Assembly (NCBI GenBank): GCA_022579005.1
Contig: MU401529.1
Span: 62,001 to 126,000, forward strand
Length of the DNA: 64,000 nucleotides
DNA from: Poronia punctata
Taxonomy: Eukaryota > Ascomycota > Sordariomycetes > Xylariales > Xylariaceae
Direction: 5' to 3'
The notes under the pieces are model-generated. The model saw only the letters and a program-made list of their open reading frames with translations, did no database searches and was not told the origin of the DNA. Shown here piece by piece: positions 1 through 10,647 of this stretch (positions are counted from its first letter, which is position 1; each line of letters starts with the position of its first letter). The position numbers and the translations under genes are program-made.

Positions 1-984
1 TCGGGATCGGCCGTTCCGATCTCTCCCGTCGGTAAGGCGCCGTCGTCGGCCACCAGGTACCGCTGCGAGTACGGCATGTACAGCGTGTGGTTCCAGATCT
101 TGATCGTGTCTGGGTTCTTGTACGCGTCGAGGTTCAGGTACGTGTGTCTGTGGTTGCGCCCTCAGAGTCAGTAGCCGTCCCGGAAGTTATACTTATTATG
201 CAATTTAGCGCGCGGGTCATCATACTGGGTGAGCATAAGAGCTGCATTCATGTTAGTCGAAGCTGTGAGCGAACGAGTAGGTTGGAAGGATAGGCAGGTG
301 AGTAGGGGGACGAACGTGATTTAACAGTGGGGGAGACGGCATCCATCTTGATATTCCACGTGCTTCCGCTAACGCTGTAGGTAACGTTTGCCAACACAAG
401 GCCGGGCATTCCCTTGGACGATTCGGACTCGTCGCGGACGCTAAATGTGATGGAGTCGTCTGTCACCGACGAGACATTCCATGTTCTATACGACCAATTG
501 TTCGTCCCCGAGTGTAACGTGTTGGTGCCGTCGTTAATCTCAGTTTCATGCGTCTTGTTGTCGATGCTATACCGGCCATTGCCGATACGGTTCACATAAC
601 GGCCAGGTATGCTGTTGTAGACGGGATGGCCGGGGTCCACGGCTATGAGATGATTTTAGCTGACGGTGTTACCAGGGGGGACTTGATAGTAGAGGCGTCT
701 TACGATAGTAAGAAATGTTGTCGTATCCCAGAACGACGTCGACATCGTTTCCGTCTCTATCTTTCACGAAGAGGTTGGTGAGAGTAGCACCATATTCGAT
801 GAACTGAAAGGTCACTAGTTACATCGGCAAGCTCCATACATGTCGGGACAACGATGGGTCGACTAACCTGAGCCTTGATACCAGACGAGCTGATGGTATA
901 CTTTCCATCTTCTCCAGGACTCGGAGCATGAGCTCTTACATAGCTCGTCACAGCCAAGAGCTTAAAGAATGCCGAGGACCGCAT
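1..984 (-). CDS. Aldose 1-epimerase (galactose mutarotase family), 3' end cut by window edge
   Basis: Interconverts alpha and beta anomers of aldoses. Five coding exons are seen: 868-984, 704-803, 316-642, 226-241 and 1-147, separated by introns of 64, 61, 74 and 78 nt; the frame is kept across all four joins. The substrate-binding stretch PGRYVNRIGNG lies near residues 85-95. The catalytic-acid motif HTYLNLDAYKN starts at about residue 188, just after the last intron. The start at 984 is preferred over upstream in-frame codons because it gives a short hydrophobic leader (MRSSAFFKLLAV...), suggesting secretion, although the signal is weak. The 16-nt exon at 226-241 is unusual but needed: without it the frame hits a stop. 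The C-terminal third, with the catalytic base, lies outside the window. Confidence 0.9.
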
Positions 985-2623
985 TCTGGTAGGTATAATA
1001 ATGATGACAATAAATAAACAACAATAAGTACAATCTATTAATCTATTCGTTTTCAGCAATCGACTCACTCGAAGCAGACAGAAACCAAAAAAAAAGAATT
1101 GAGGGCGGATCTCTCGACCTTTTTGATTCCCTCCCTCCACCCCGCCCAGGTCTTCTATATATTTATATGTCCCTCTTTTATTTCCCTGATTTATTCCTTC
1201 CTCCAGGCAAGCTTCTTCTCTTCCGCCTCCTTCTCTTCCCTGTTTAGGGGCTATTTTCCCTCGGAATTCTTTGAACCAAATGCAAGGTCATACCGTTAGT
1301 CCCAGTCGGAGGGTAACAACCCGTGGAGAATCCGGGGTGCATACATATTGGCGCGCGCGCGCGCGCACGGGGAGTAGATAGGTAGGTAAGTTAGGCGAGG
1401 AGTTTACAGTACGTTCTAATTTAAGCGATGTATCTGTTCCATCTAAATAGCCTGATTCGGGTACTTTTTTTTCTCACGGTGTCCACCGGTCCGGTCAGAT
1501 TCCCGTCGCTTTCGTTTAAAAGCGGGTATGTAAGCTGGCGTCAGGTACAAGCAAGCAGGACCATCTTCTTCTCTTCTCCATACAGACAACAAGGTGAAAG
1601 GTTGAAATATAGAATGGAAAAAATTGACTTCAAGATTCAGAAAAAAGGGAAACAAATAAATTAATCATCGTCATTTTGTCGTGTAGGACCTTATTCAACA
1701 ACAACAAAAAAAAAGCTTCCCCTCTTGTTACATAATAACCTTGATTGGTGCAAGGTTAAGTCAGGTTATTAGTAAAAAGAGGTATTTTATTTTGTTTTAG
1801 CCCTTTACGTCGTCGGTGATTTTCTTGGCTCGATCGAAATAGGAAAACACCAGAATCGAGAATTGCACATCAAGACATTTCCACCATGCAGGTTATATTA
1901 TGCGTAAGCATTAAAAGACACTTGAGCATGCATTGAAGTAATCAACATAATACCTACAACCTTGGACCCTGACCTTACCCCCCATAGCTCCCCCCCCCCC
2001 TCATGGACCTGCGTATATTTCAGCCGGACTTCCGAAATGAGGAGGGATGATGGCGAATTCTGGTCTCCCCTTTCTCATCTTTCCCCCCTTCCCCACGTCA
2101 AAGCTAACAACTTCTAGGGTTTCAATTCCGAGATGCAGATCGAGTCCCATGATTGGTCATATCTTCAACTTCTGACAAAGCATTCCCATGCATGTACCCC
2201 TCCCCACCCGTACTGCTCCGTCTCAGCCTTCTAGAGCAACCGTCGGTGCCAACATGTCACATGATCCATCTGGTATCAGTCGGTCCATGGAACTGGTGAA
2301 TGGGTACGCACTTCCATTGAAAACATTGTGACAGAAAATAGCTTTAATCTGATAATGCAAATATTCTACGGAGCCAAGACAAGTCTTGCCTCTGGGAGGT
2401 GGGGTACGCGATGCGGGGCTTGGGGAATTAAGAAAGTGTCCTCTCATATCATATTCCGAAAACAAAAACCATTTGACCACGCTATAACAATGCAACAGGA
2501 TGCAGTAAAGTGTCAAGTGAAACATGAAGTAATCGCCAATCAGAAAGAAAGCATCAGAAGGACGCCTGATGTTGTCCTATCGCCCAGATAAGACGAGCCG
2601 ACGCGTGCAGCATAGACAAATAC
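985..2623. other. Intergenic: epimerase promoter side and Vnx1 3' side
   Basis: No supported gene. The left part is the upstream region of the minus-strand epimerase and the right part lies beyond the stop of the minus-strand antiporter. It holds a (GC)8 run, a C-rich run near 1988-1999 and short A/T-rich stretches. Small open frames here have no recognisable motif. Confidence 0.7.
1351..1366. repeat. (GC)8 dinucleotide microsatellite
   Basis: Eight perfect GC units in the intergenic region upstream of the epimerase gene, seen directly. Alternating purine-pyrimidine DNA of this kind can adopt Z-form; no function is implied. Confidence 0.9.
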
Positions 2624-5600
2624 TTATGTATCCACGCCTATCTCGTACGCCGGTGCATTGGCGCCCCGTCCAACCGTCTTGTACGACTTCCATACGCCGT
2701 CGGAACCGAGGGTGTCGAAGCGCGAGTTTTCGAATGAGCCGAATGCATCAGAGTAACTGGAAAAGTAGAAGCCTATGACAACGACGATATAAGTCAAGAG
2801 TAGAATACTACCCTTGAAATAATTGCTCTTTCCCTCTCCATACATGTAGCTCAAGAGGAACACGCACAGAATCACTGTGACCATATCCCACTGTGGGAAG
2901 AGCAGGCTGAAAGTCCAATGGATGGGATCCGGTTTATCTACCGTGGGCTGAATGGGATACAAGGCCGAGAAGAGAACCAAGGCCGGGATTTGAAGCAGAC
3001 AGACTTGGAGGGCGTATGCTGAGCCGATCTCCATGGATAGGGCGATGTTGCCATTCATGGCGAAAGAGATGGCGTTCTACGATACATGGACATATTAGCA
3101 AGATGAGCTCAGAAAACTCTAGAGCGTGACCGACTACTTACCAGGAACTCGGTGGTGTTGGGAACTAGAGCGAACAACGTGATACCCAGGAATTTGGGGT
3201 CGATTGCATAGTTATCCAGAACCACATCGACCGTGTCGACCAGGATCTCGGCCACTATGGCGTACAACACAGTAGCGCCCATCAAAATGACGGCACTCTT
3301 CATCCGGCTCCAGTTGGGGGCGTCGTGACCTCCGTGCGCGGCTGGCGCGTGCTCTCCAGTGTCTTCTATATCGGGGAACGTGCTAGAACGCAGAGGCGTG
3401 GGCCTGGCGGACGAAGGACCTGCCCCTACAGTCGATGGCTGGTGGGAAATACGACGCGTGCCCCGAGCATCGCGGGCGGCAATAGCAGCCGCGGTCGCAG
3501 CGAGCTCGGTTACGCCCCGAAGTAGGTTGTTGTTCTCCGCATCGGAAAAGCCTGGGATATGGACGTGGGAGCGTATAGTGCCCTCCCCGCTCCCGCTACT
3601 CTTTGGTGGCACCAAGTGCGGAGTCTGACCGGCCCCATTTGGCGCATGTGGGTCTAGGCCCGATGGATGATGTGAACGCTGGCCCTCCGAGTCTCCCGGA
3701 AGGCCCACCTGCTTCAGAGACTGGCCGAGGATTCGCTTATACAAGGTACTGCTCTGTATATCAGCGCCGCTTGCCTCGGCAGCACCCTGTATCTCGGAAG
3801 CACGTAATGCCTGCAAATGATTATGTTCGTCTTGCTTCTTCTCATCAATTTCTATGCTCCAAATGACAGCCGCGTGCGTCCGCAGGGTGAACCAGAGGCC
3901 GATGATATAGGAGCAAAAGAGAAGGGCGGCCGCCATGTAGCAATATGGCCGGACGGCCTCGATGTAAAAGCGATCATCCAGTGCTGGCCGCTGCGAGTAG
4001 TAACATCGACGGCAGTCCCGTTCGCTGTGCCCACCGAAGTCCGTGCAGCTCTGGCATCGGAGTTCGTGAGTACCGTAGATCTGGTAGAAGAGCGTGGGTC
4101 CAAAGGCCGCGACCGTCGCAAACAAAAGCATCGTTGACGTTACACCGGCCGAACGAGCGTTGAAGCGCTGGGTTTTGCGCTTGATAGCCCCGAAACACAT
4201 GGATAACCCCGGGAGAAAGAGAATACCAGCAAATATACTCCCGATAATGCTCCCCTCCACTAGCTGACCTTTCCCGTCTTTCAGGGCAATGCAGTAGAGG
4301 AAGACTTCCACAATGGTCGAGAAGAGCGCGTTGATGGCCGCACCGAGACCCATGGAAGATTGGGCCGAGATCGAGGCCACAGCCTGTCCGATGAAGTAAG
4401 CCAGCGGAATGATGGAAAATAGGCCGGCAATGAACAGAAAACCGGGCGAGGTTAAGAAGTTCTCCACATGTAAGACACTTTCCAGAACTAGCCAGTCGAA
4501 GATGACGAAGACGACAACCGCCATAAGATTGATGAGGAAGATGTTGGTGCCATCGACCGTATACTTCCAATACTTGGAGCCTACGGCACGATAGGTGCAG
4601 AGAAGAATCGACGAATGTGTCCCATCTGATGCTCTTGCGTTCGTGATGTCCAAGTCGAAGGACAACGCCAGCGGGTGTCTCCTCAGGTGGTCGAAGAGGA
4701 GATTGGTGACCTTGCCCATCGGTATCCAGAACACCAGGAACCAGCAAATGGCAGAGACAAGGAACAATGAGGGGGTGATGAGCCCCCAGAAGAAAATGAA
4801 GAAGATGACTCGTCCAATGTTCCACTCACCACGGCCAAAGAGACGTCTTTTTAGCCGACGCCCCGTCTCCTCTGCATCGACTATGCCGTGACGCAGCGAG
4901 CGGCCTAGCAGGCTATCTGTCTCGCTCGGTTCGGAATCGATGCTCCGTCTTGAACGGCCGACAATAGAGCGAGTTCGCGACTCCGGGCCGAAAAAGAGCC
5001 TCCCATACTCGAGGTCTCCATTCTGCCACTGTTCATACTCGCTAATGCTTCGTCCTTCTCCTTCGTCTTCATCTAAGTATGCTTCGTCTTGCTCGAGCCG
5101 AACAAACTTGCCAAAAGGATAGAATAGGTAACCAGCTAGACCCCACAGCACCCGGCCGTATTCTCTCCCGCTGGGTGCGGCGGCGAAAATGAAGCACACA
5201 ACTGCACCGAGAGCTGCAAATAAGGCCATCCACCATCCGAAAAGTAATGTCCAGATTACATTAAAGAAGAACAGCCAGTTGCTAACTCGGCCGCCAGGCG
5301 AAGAATGGATATCACCCTCAGCTGTCTTTTGCACCGAGCGGTTCTTTTTGTAAAGAGCAGGTTTCCAGATTCTGATACCAAATGGATGTGTCTCGTTGAT
5401 GGCTTGCTGACGATCTTTCAAAGTAAAACTCTCGGCATCACTGACATCGTCATCTTCATCTTCTAGCATCCCGGCCCCAGGAGGCAAGTCTTGCATGATC
5501 CCCTCCTCGTGAGCTTGTGTATGGGTAGGGCTGACGGGCTCATCATCATGGTCTTGTTCCATGCCTTCGTCCTGTCCACCCGTACTCCGACCCGACTGGA

Positions 5601-6266
5601 CCCGAGACAAAGGTGGAGGCAATCCCGTCCTTCGACGCATAGTCGAGCCTTGCCGAGAAGAGTCGGTATTATACGGCGGTCGGGATACGGCCTCATTCTG
5701 TACCTCTGCTATTCCATCATCGGTCGAAAATACGTCTCTTCGAAGCAGGGCTAGGGTGTTGGACGAGGTACGACGGGCCATTGGAGGCTTTTTCGGGCGT
5801 TGTCTCCCACGGTCTGGAGCTAGCATAGGAGAGCGTGCGTGCTGGGTGCTAGCTCGCGACTGCGATCGATCATGGACTGTGTGGTCGCTTAGTAGAAGGG
5901 CAGGCGTGGAAGCGGACGTCGAGGCAGAGGCAGATGGAGGGAGTGGGGACTGAAGGGTGCCTAAACAGGATAATGCCGTTAGCTTCAAGTTCTAAAACTA
6001 ATCAAAGGGGGCGAGCGGTGCCAACAGTCTTGGTCTCAGATAAAGGCTGGCCCAAATAAGATATAATAGTTGAGTGGTGGGATGGAGCGGCGGAACGAGT
6101 ACGTACCGTAAGATGGTTCGGGTCTTCTCCGTATTGTTTCAGTAGAGTGAAAACTGTCTGGTAAAGTGATATCCCCTTCTATAGTATCACGTCTGCTCGG
6201 GGGCTGTCGCGGGTCGATAGTCGACTGCGAGGACGACATATTCGAATCCTGTGAATTGGGCTCCAT
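2624..6266 (-). CDS. vnx1: Vnx1-type vacuolar cation/H+ antiporter (CAX superfamily)
   Basis: Membrane antiporter of the yeast Vnx1/YNL321W branch of the Ca2+:cation exchangers, expected to move monovalent cations and/or Ca2+ into the vacuole in exchange for protons. Three exons (6107-6266, 3142-5960, 2624-3076; introns of 146 and 65 nt) give 1143 residues. The first ~200 residues are charged and disordered, followed by many hydrophobic helices. The first CAX repeat has GLGAAINALFSTIVEVFLY near residue 590, and the second has PNTTEFLNAISFAMNGNIAL near residue 1000, each with the acidic residue of the exchanger motif. The second motif is split by the last intron and rejoins exactly. A long acidic and His-containing loop (about residues 780-940) separates the halves. 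The ATG at 6266 is the first ATG in frame. The ion selectivity is inferred from the family. Confidence 0.92.
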
Positions 6267-8097
6267 GGCTGCTGACGCGAACACGGCAACGAGCCTTGTG
6301 GCAATACACGAGAGTCGCGGAGATGCGTCACAATATGCATGTGGTGGGTAAGTTTGAGAGAGCAGGAAGAACCTTAAGCAGACCGCGTGAGAGGCTCCTT
6401 CCCTTGTGTACGACTCTTATATCTTCTTCTTTTCGGCTATGTCTTTGGCCAGAATACGAATGGACGCTGCGCCGAAAAACAGACAAATCTATCCGGTGCA
6501 GTACTGGCGTCCTAGTATTATATTAGAATCCCGAATGAGGATGGCGTGATTAGCAAGGAGTCGAAACAACGTTTGAAAGGTATTAAGGCAATAGTTAATA
6601 TTATACTATTGTGGTATCGATGTGATGCTTCGCTAGCGACAACATTCTCTCCTCTCCTCAATCCTTATAACAGAAGCTGCTTACTGCGGAGTTGGGATTG
6701 ATGCAGTTGATAAACAAATGGCCAACCAATACAATCTCCAAGTCTATAGACTTGGCACATATTTGTTGATAGAAATATTGGATGATACATGTGGCTACCT
6801 GCGGTAGTTGGGGGGGGCAGCAGGTTGCAGAGGGCCCACACGATGTTATAAAGATCAGAAAACAAGTGCTTAGGAAATCATACTCTGTTCCTTTCTAACA
6901 TTCCATTTAACCAGTAAAGTTTTCCTCCGGAGATCGAGAATTGCCTGCAGCTGCCGACACAGCCGATGTCATAGCACACGGGGAGACATCATGCGAGTGT
7001 TTGGCACATAGATAAGTCTGGAGGTAGGCATGCGGATAAGTCGTGACTGAGGCCTCGTGATGGATTTTAGTGGGCAACTGCAGTACACCCCCCTGCTGCG
7101 ACCATCCGCCATTGTTCCCGTGGTGGTGGAGCCTGTCGATGTGTGGGCCCCATAGCACTAGGACAGAGGGAACAAAGATCTCACAGGTAGACAAAGTAAA
7201 GCTGAACTTATATACTGAGGTTGTACTTTTATGCAGACAGTTCTATAAGTTCAGCTGTTCATACTTATTTCAAAAACACAAACAGGAGAGTGATAAATAC
7301 AACAGAGCTGGCAACAAAGATTTCGAAGCAATATTCTAGTCTACAACGGATCAGATAGGGGACCTGTCATATTAGATGTAGGACGGCATAAATCGAAACG
7401 GTCTTGGCGCGTGTCATTCTACATGATAAAGGGTCCATCGGAGAGCCCCACGGAGGACGGTTTGCTGTTGTGCTAGGGAGGCGCCGGTGCCTGCGTACCT
7501 CCTGGGCACCTCCCGGGTAGGACCGTTCAAGTTACCCGGATTATTTAATATCCGCCATCCGGGACGCATTAATCGGGGACGCATTACTTCAAGTACGTGT
7601 ATGTTTTCTGCCTGTGAGTAAATGCCACTAACCTAGAAGGGTTGGTCTGTGCTTTAAGGTTCAGGAGTCAGGACAACTTAACATAAAAGTACGTACGGGT
7701 GGGGGGTTTAGATATTGTGCTTTGTATGTAGCAGTCTAGCACCCTCTACCTCGAGGTACTTATGGTACGCTGCCTTACCTAACCACACCCCAGATCTAAC
7801 CTAGACTAGAGAGAACCAATAAGGCTACCTGCTAGAATAGCTCCAAGGCTGCTTACCAGTACGTGTAGCCTGTAGGTAGCTAGATCGTCAACTCCGTCAC
7901 TCGTTACGACATCCAACACCATTCATCCATACGCCGCGCATCACCCATCATAATCGTACTCTCCTCCTCACAGTTTATCCGTAATCTTACTTAAGAGTAC
8001 ACAAGACCGTAAATACAGGACCATCCTACCACCGGCTAGTGACTAGGGAATTTAGAGCCCACATCAAGCAAACCTCCGAGTTGGAGCAGCAGCAAAG
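6267..8097. other. Divergent intergenic region between vnx1 and rpt6
   Basis: This 1.8-kb stretch separates two divergently transcribed genes and must contain both promoters. No supported ORF. A short direct repeat containing GGGACGCATTA occurs twice near 7560-7586. TACGTA/GTACGT-type words are frequent near 7590-7870. I looked for the yeast proteasome element GGTGGCAAA upstream of rpt6 and did not see it. Confidence 0.6.
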
Positions 8098-9335
8098 ATG
8101 GCGCTGGACAATTATTACCACAACAAAATCGAGGCTATGAAGCTCGAGATCCTCAAAGGACAAGCTGTTTTACGCCGCCTAGAAGCCCAAAGAAACGATT
8201 ACAACTCGAGAGTGCGATTACTACGAGAGGAATTAGGACTACTACAACAGCCTGGATCATATGTGGGGGAGGTTGTGAAGGTGATGTCCACGAAGAAGGT
8301 GTTGGTAAAAGTACACCCTGAGGGCAAATATGGTATGCGCCCGATTGCTCGCCCCAAATTTTATCGCCATATGTTTTTCTAACCCCTCGCGCTTGCACAG
8401 TTGTCGATGTTTCAGATGCCGTCGACATAGCGAAGCTTACAGTAGGCAAACGGGTCACGCTCCTGTCTGACTCTTACAAGCTCGAGAAGATCCTACCCTC
8501 CTCGGTCGACCCGCTCGTATCGCTCATGATGGTAGAGAAAGTACCTGACAGCACATACGACATGATCGGTGGGTTGGATCAGCAGATCAAGGAAATCAAG
8601 GAAGTCATCGAACTAGGTCTCAAACATCCCGAGCTTTTCGAATCCCTGGGTATCGCCCAGCCCAAGGGTGTGTTACTGTACGGCCCGCCCGGTACAGGCA
8701 AAACATTACTCGCTCGGGCCGTAGCACATCACACAGACTGCAAGTTCATTCGCGTGTCCGGTTCAGAACTTGTACAGAAATATATCGGTGAAGGTTCCCG
8801 TATGGTTCGAGAGTTGTTCGTCATGGCCCGTGAACACGCACCTTCAATCATCTTCATGGACGAAATCGACTCGATCGGTTCTTCGCGCGTGGAGGGATCA
8901 TCGGGTGGCGACTCGGAAGTGCAACGGACGATGTTGGAGCTTCTCAACCAGCTCGACGGTTTCGAGCCTACGAAGAATATCAAAGTCATCATGGCCACAA
9001 ATCGTCTTGATATTCTCGACCCTGCACTGCTACGCCCTGGCCGTATCGACCGCAAGATCGAGTTCCCGCCGCCGTCGGTCGAGGCTCGAGCCGACATTCT
9101 ACGTATCCACAGTCGCAAGATGAATCTGACACGCGGGATCAACCTGACCAAGATCGCAGAGAAGATGAATGGTTGCTCTGGCGCCGAGCTGAAGGGTGTC
9201 TGCACCGAGGCTGGCATGTACGCCCTGCGTGAACGGAGAGTACACGTGACGCAAGAGGATTTCGAACTGGCTACGGCCAAGATCCTGAACAAGCACGACG
9301 ATAAAGAGGTCTCACTGCAGAAATTCTGGAAATAA
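8098..9335 (+). CDS. rpt6: 26S proteasome regulatory AAA-ATPase subunit Rpt6
   Basis: One of six ATPases in the base of the 19S cap, which unfolds ubiquitylated substrates and threads them into the 20S core. Two exons (8098-8332 and 8401-9335; one 68-nt intron) give 389 residues, close to family length. The N-terminal coiled coil ([20 protein letters not shown]) and OB region come first. The AAA module follows, with Walker A GPPGTGKT near residue 173, Walker B IIFMDEID near 229 and the arginine-finger segment [13 protein letters not shown] near 291. The C-terminus ends in SLQKFWK. The intron splits a valine codon (GKY|VVDVSD) exactly at a conserved stretch. Paralogues Rpt1-5 are less likely because the N-terminus and the [13 protein letters not shown] segment match Rpt6/Sug1. 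Confidence 0.97.
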
Positions 9336-10647
9336 GAGTGGTGCGCCTCCTTTTCATCATGTGATATGGCGATCCTCGTTCACCGTGAGCAGATGGCTGA
9401 TTTCGATCATATGCTTCGTCGTGGGTTGGACGGGTACAAGCCCAGGAATTATGAGCCATATTGGCAAAGTCCTGGTCTTAGTTCAGTCTCGTAGCGTGTA
9501 TCGTAACAAACGAGAATAAATAGATATTTTAGAGATGGAAGCCCATGAATCCCAGAAAAAGCGTCCCCCTCCCCGCACCGTTATTCTCTTATGGCGTTAA
9601 CTAGCGATGGTGTATATCTTCTTCAGAGTAGGTAGTACGTAGATTCATAAGCTATAGCAGAGACAGAATTCTCCATGTTATTTTTCGTACCCTTGCAATA
9701 TAAGGTAGGTAGTAATAGTATCGAATCCTACATCTACTAGACTAGAGAACATTTGCGAGGCGGAATGCCAAAGGACATCTGAGGTTAAGTCATTTATATA
9801 ACCACATTTTACAGAACAACTATATATACATATATGAAGCTGTACTTGTAAAGCAACAAGAGTTCTTTTTATTTATATCCTTGAACCCAGTCCACCAGAT
9901 TCATGGCAAATGATACAGAGGAAGCAGGGAACTACTGTGCATATTTGAGGTATTTTCATTATAGGAGTACATGAACTTCTTTTCTTATTAAATTTCAGGC
10001 ATACTTCCTCGGGAGGGGAACTGAGCTGACCGAAAACTCTTATCGACATAGTCAGGCAAAGCAACCTTGCCCATGCGTTTCCTTCCTCTCTTCCGCCCTC
10101 CCAACTCGCGGAACTCATGCTTCTTTCCCGTGAATTTCATGCGTCACGTCATATAGCGTTATTCGTACAACAACCACTGAAGCCCACTGGTAAACAGGCA
10201 AGCAACATATGTTACTAGTTTATTATCTTTCTATTTCGGCTGTCATGAACCTTTATTGATCCCCCTTTGTCGCGGACATTGTTTGTCTGGGGTGGAAGCA
10301 TCCCATGTTGGTAGCAGCTGCGCAAGGATATAGAACCCAATGTCTAATTAATAAACGCCCAGTGTGCCGTGCCGCTTCAAGTCCAACATAGTACGAAAAT
10401 TAAGCGCCCTGGACACCTTCCCTTTTCTATCGTGATGCTGGTGCATAATAAAACTAATGTTGAAGCCAAAGCCAGAAAACGCCGATGCCATGCCGTACAA
10501 TGAGTAGTGTGTAAGCAAATTTGTAATGCGAAGTAGGCTCGAACCCAGTTTTTCCGTTGTATCCGCTTCTCCATATGAGAATCGCCGCTGGGAAGAATAG
10601 GGAGAAGGTGGACGGTCAGGCCGAGCTCGGAGACATCCAAGAGGGGA
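9336..10647. other. Convergent intergenic region between rpt6 and the PTP gene
   Basis: The 3' sides of two convergent genes. A/T-rich stretches with AATAAA-like words (for example near 9515) fit 3' UTR and polyadenylation signals. I see no gene and no RNA gene. A weak tRNA B-box look-alike near 10534 was rejected. Confidence 0.6.

Noticed and set aside
757..1140. Longer upstream start for the epimerase
   Set aside because: The extra residues are low-complexity and hydrophobic without family likeness, and the extension starts at a longer frame; ATG at 984 gives a normal short leader.
8729..9292. Antisense frame of 187 codons across rpt6
   Set aside because: Shadow of the strongly conserved Rpt6 AAA domain on the plus strand.
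10534..10545. tRNA B-box look-alike AGGCTCGAACCC
   Set aside because: No matching A box or cloverleaf pairing found around it. No convincing tRNA or 5S rRNA gene seen anywhere by eye.
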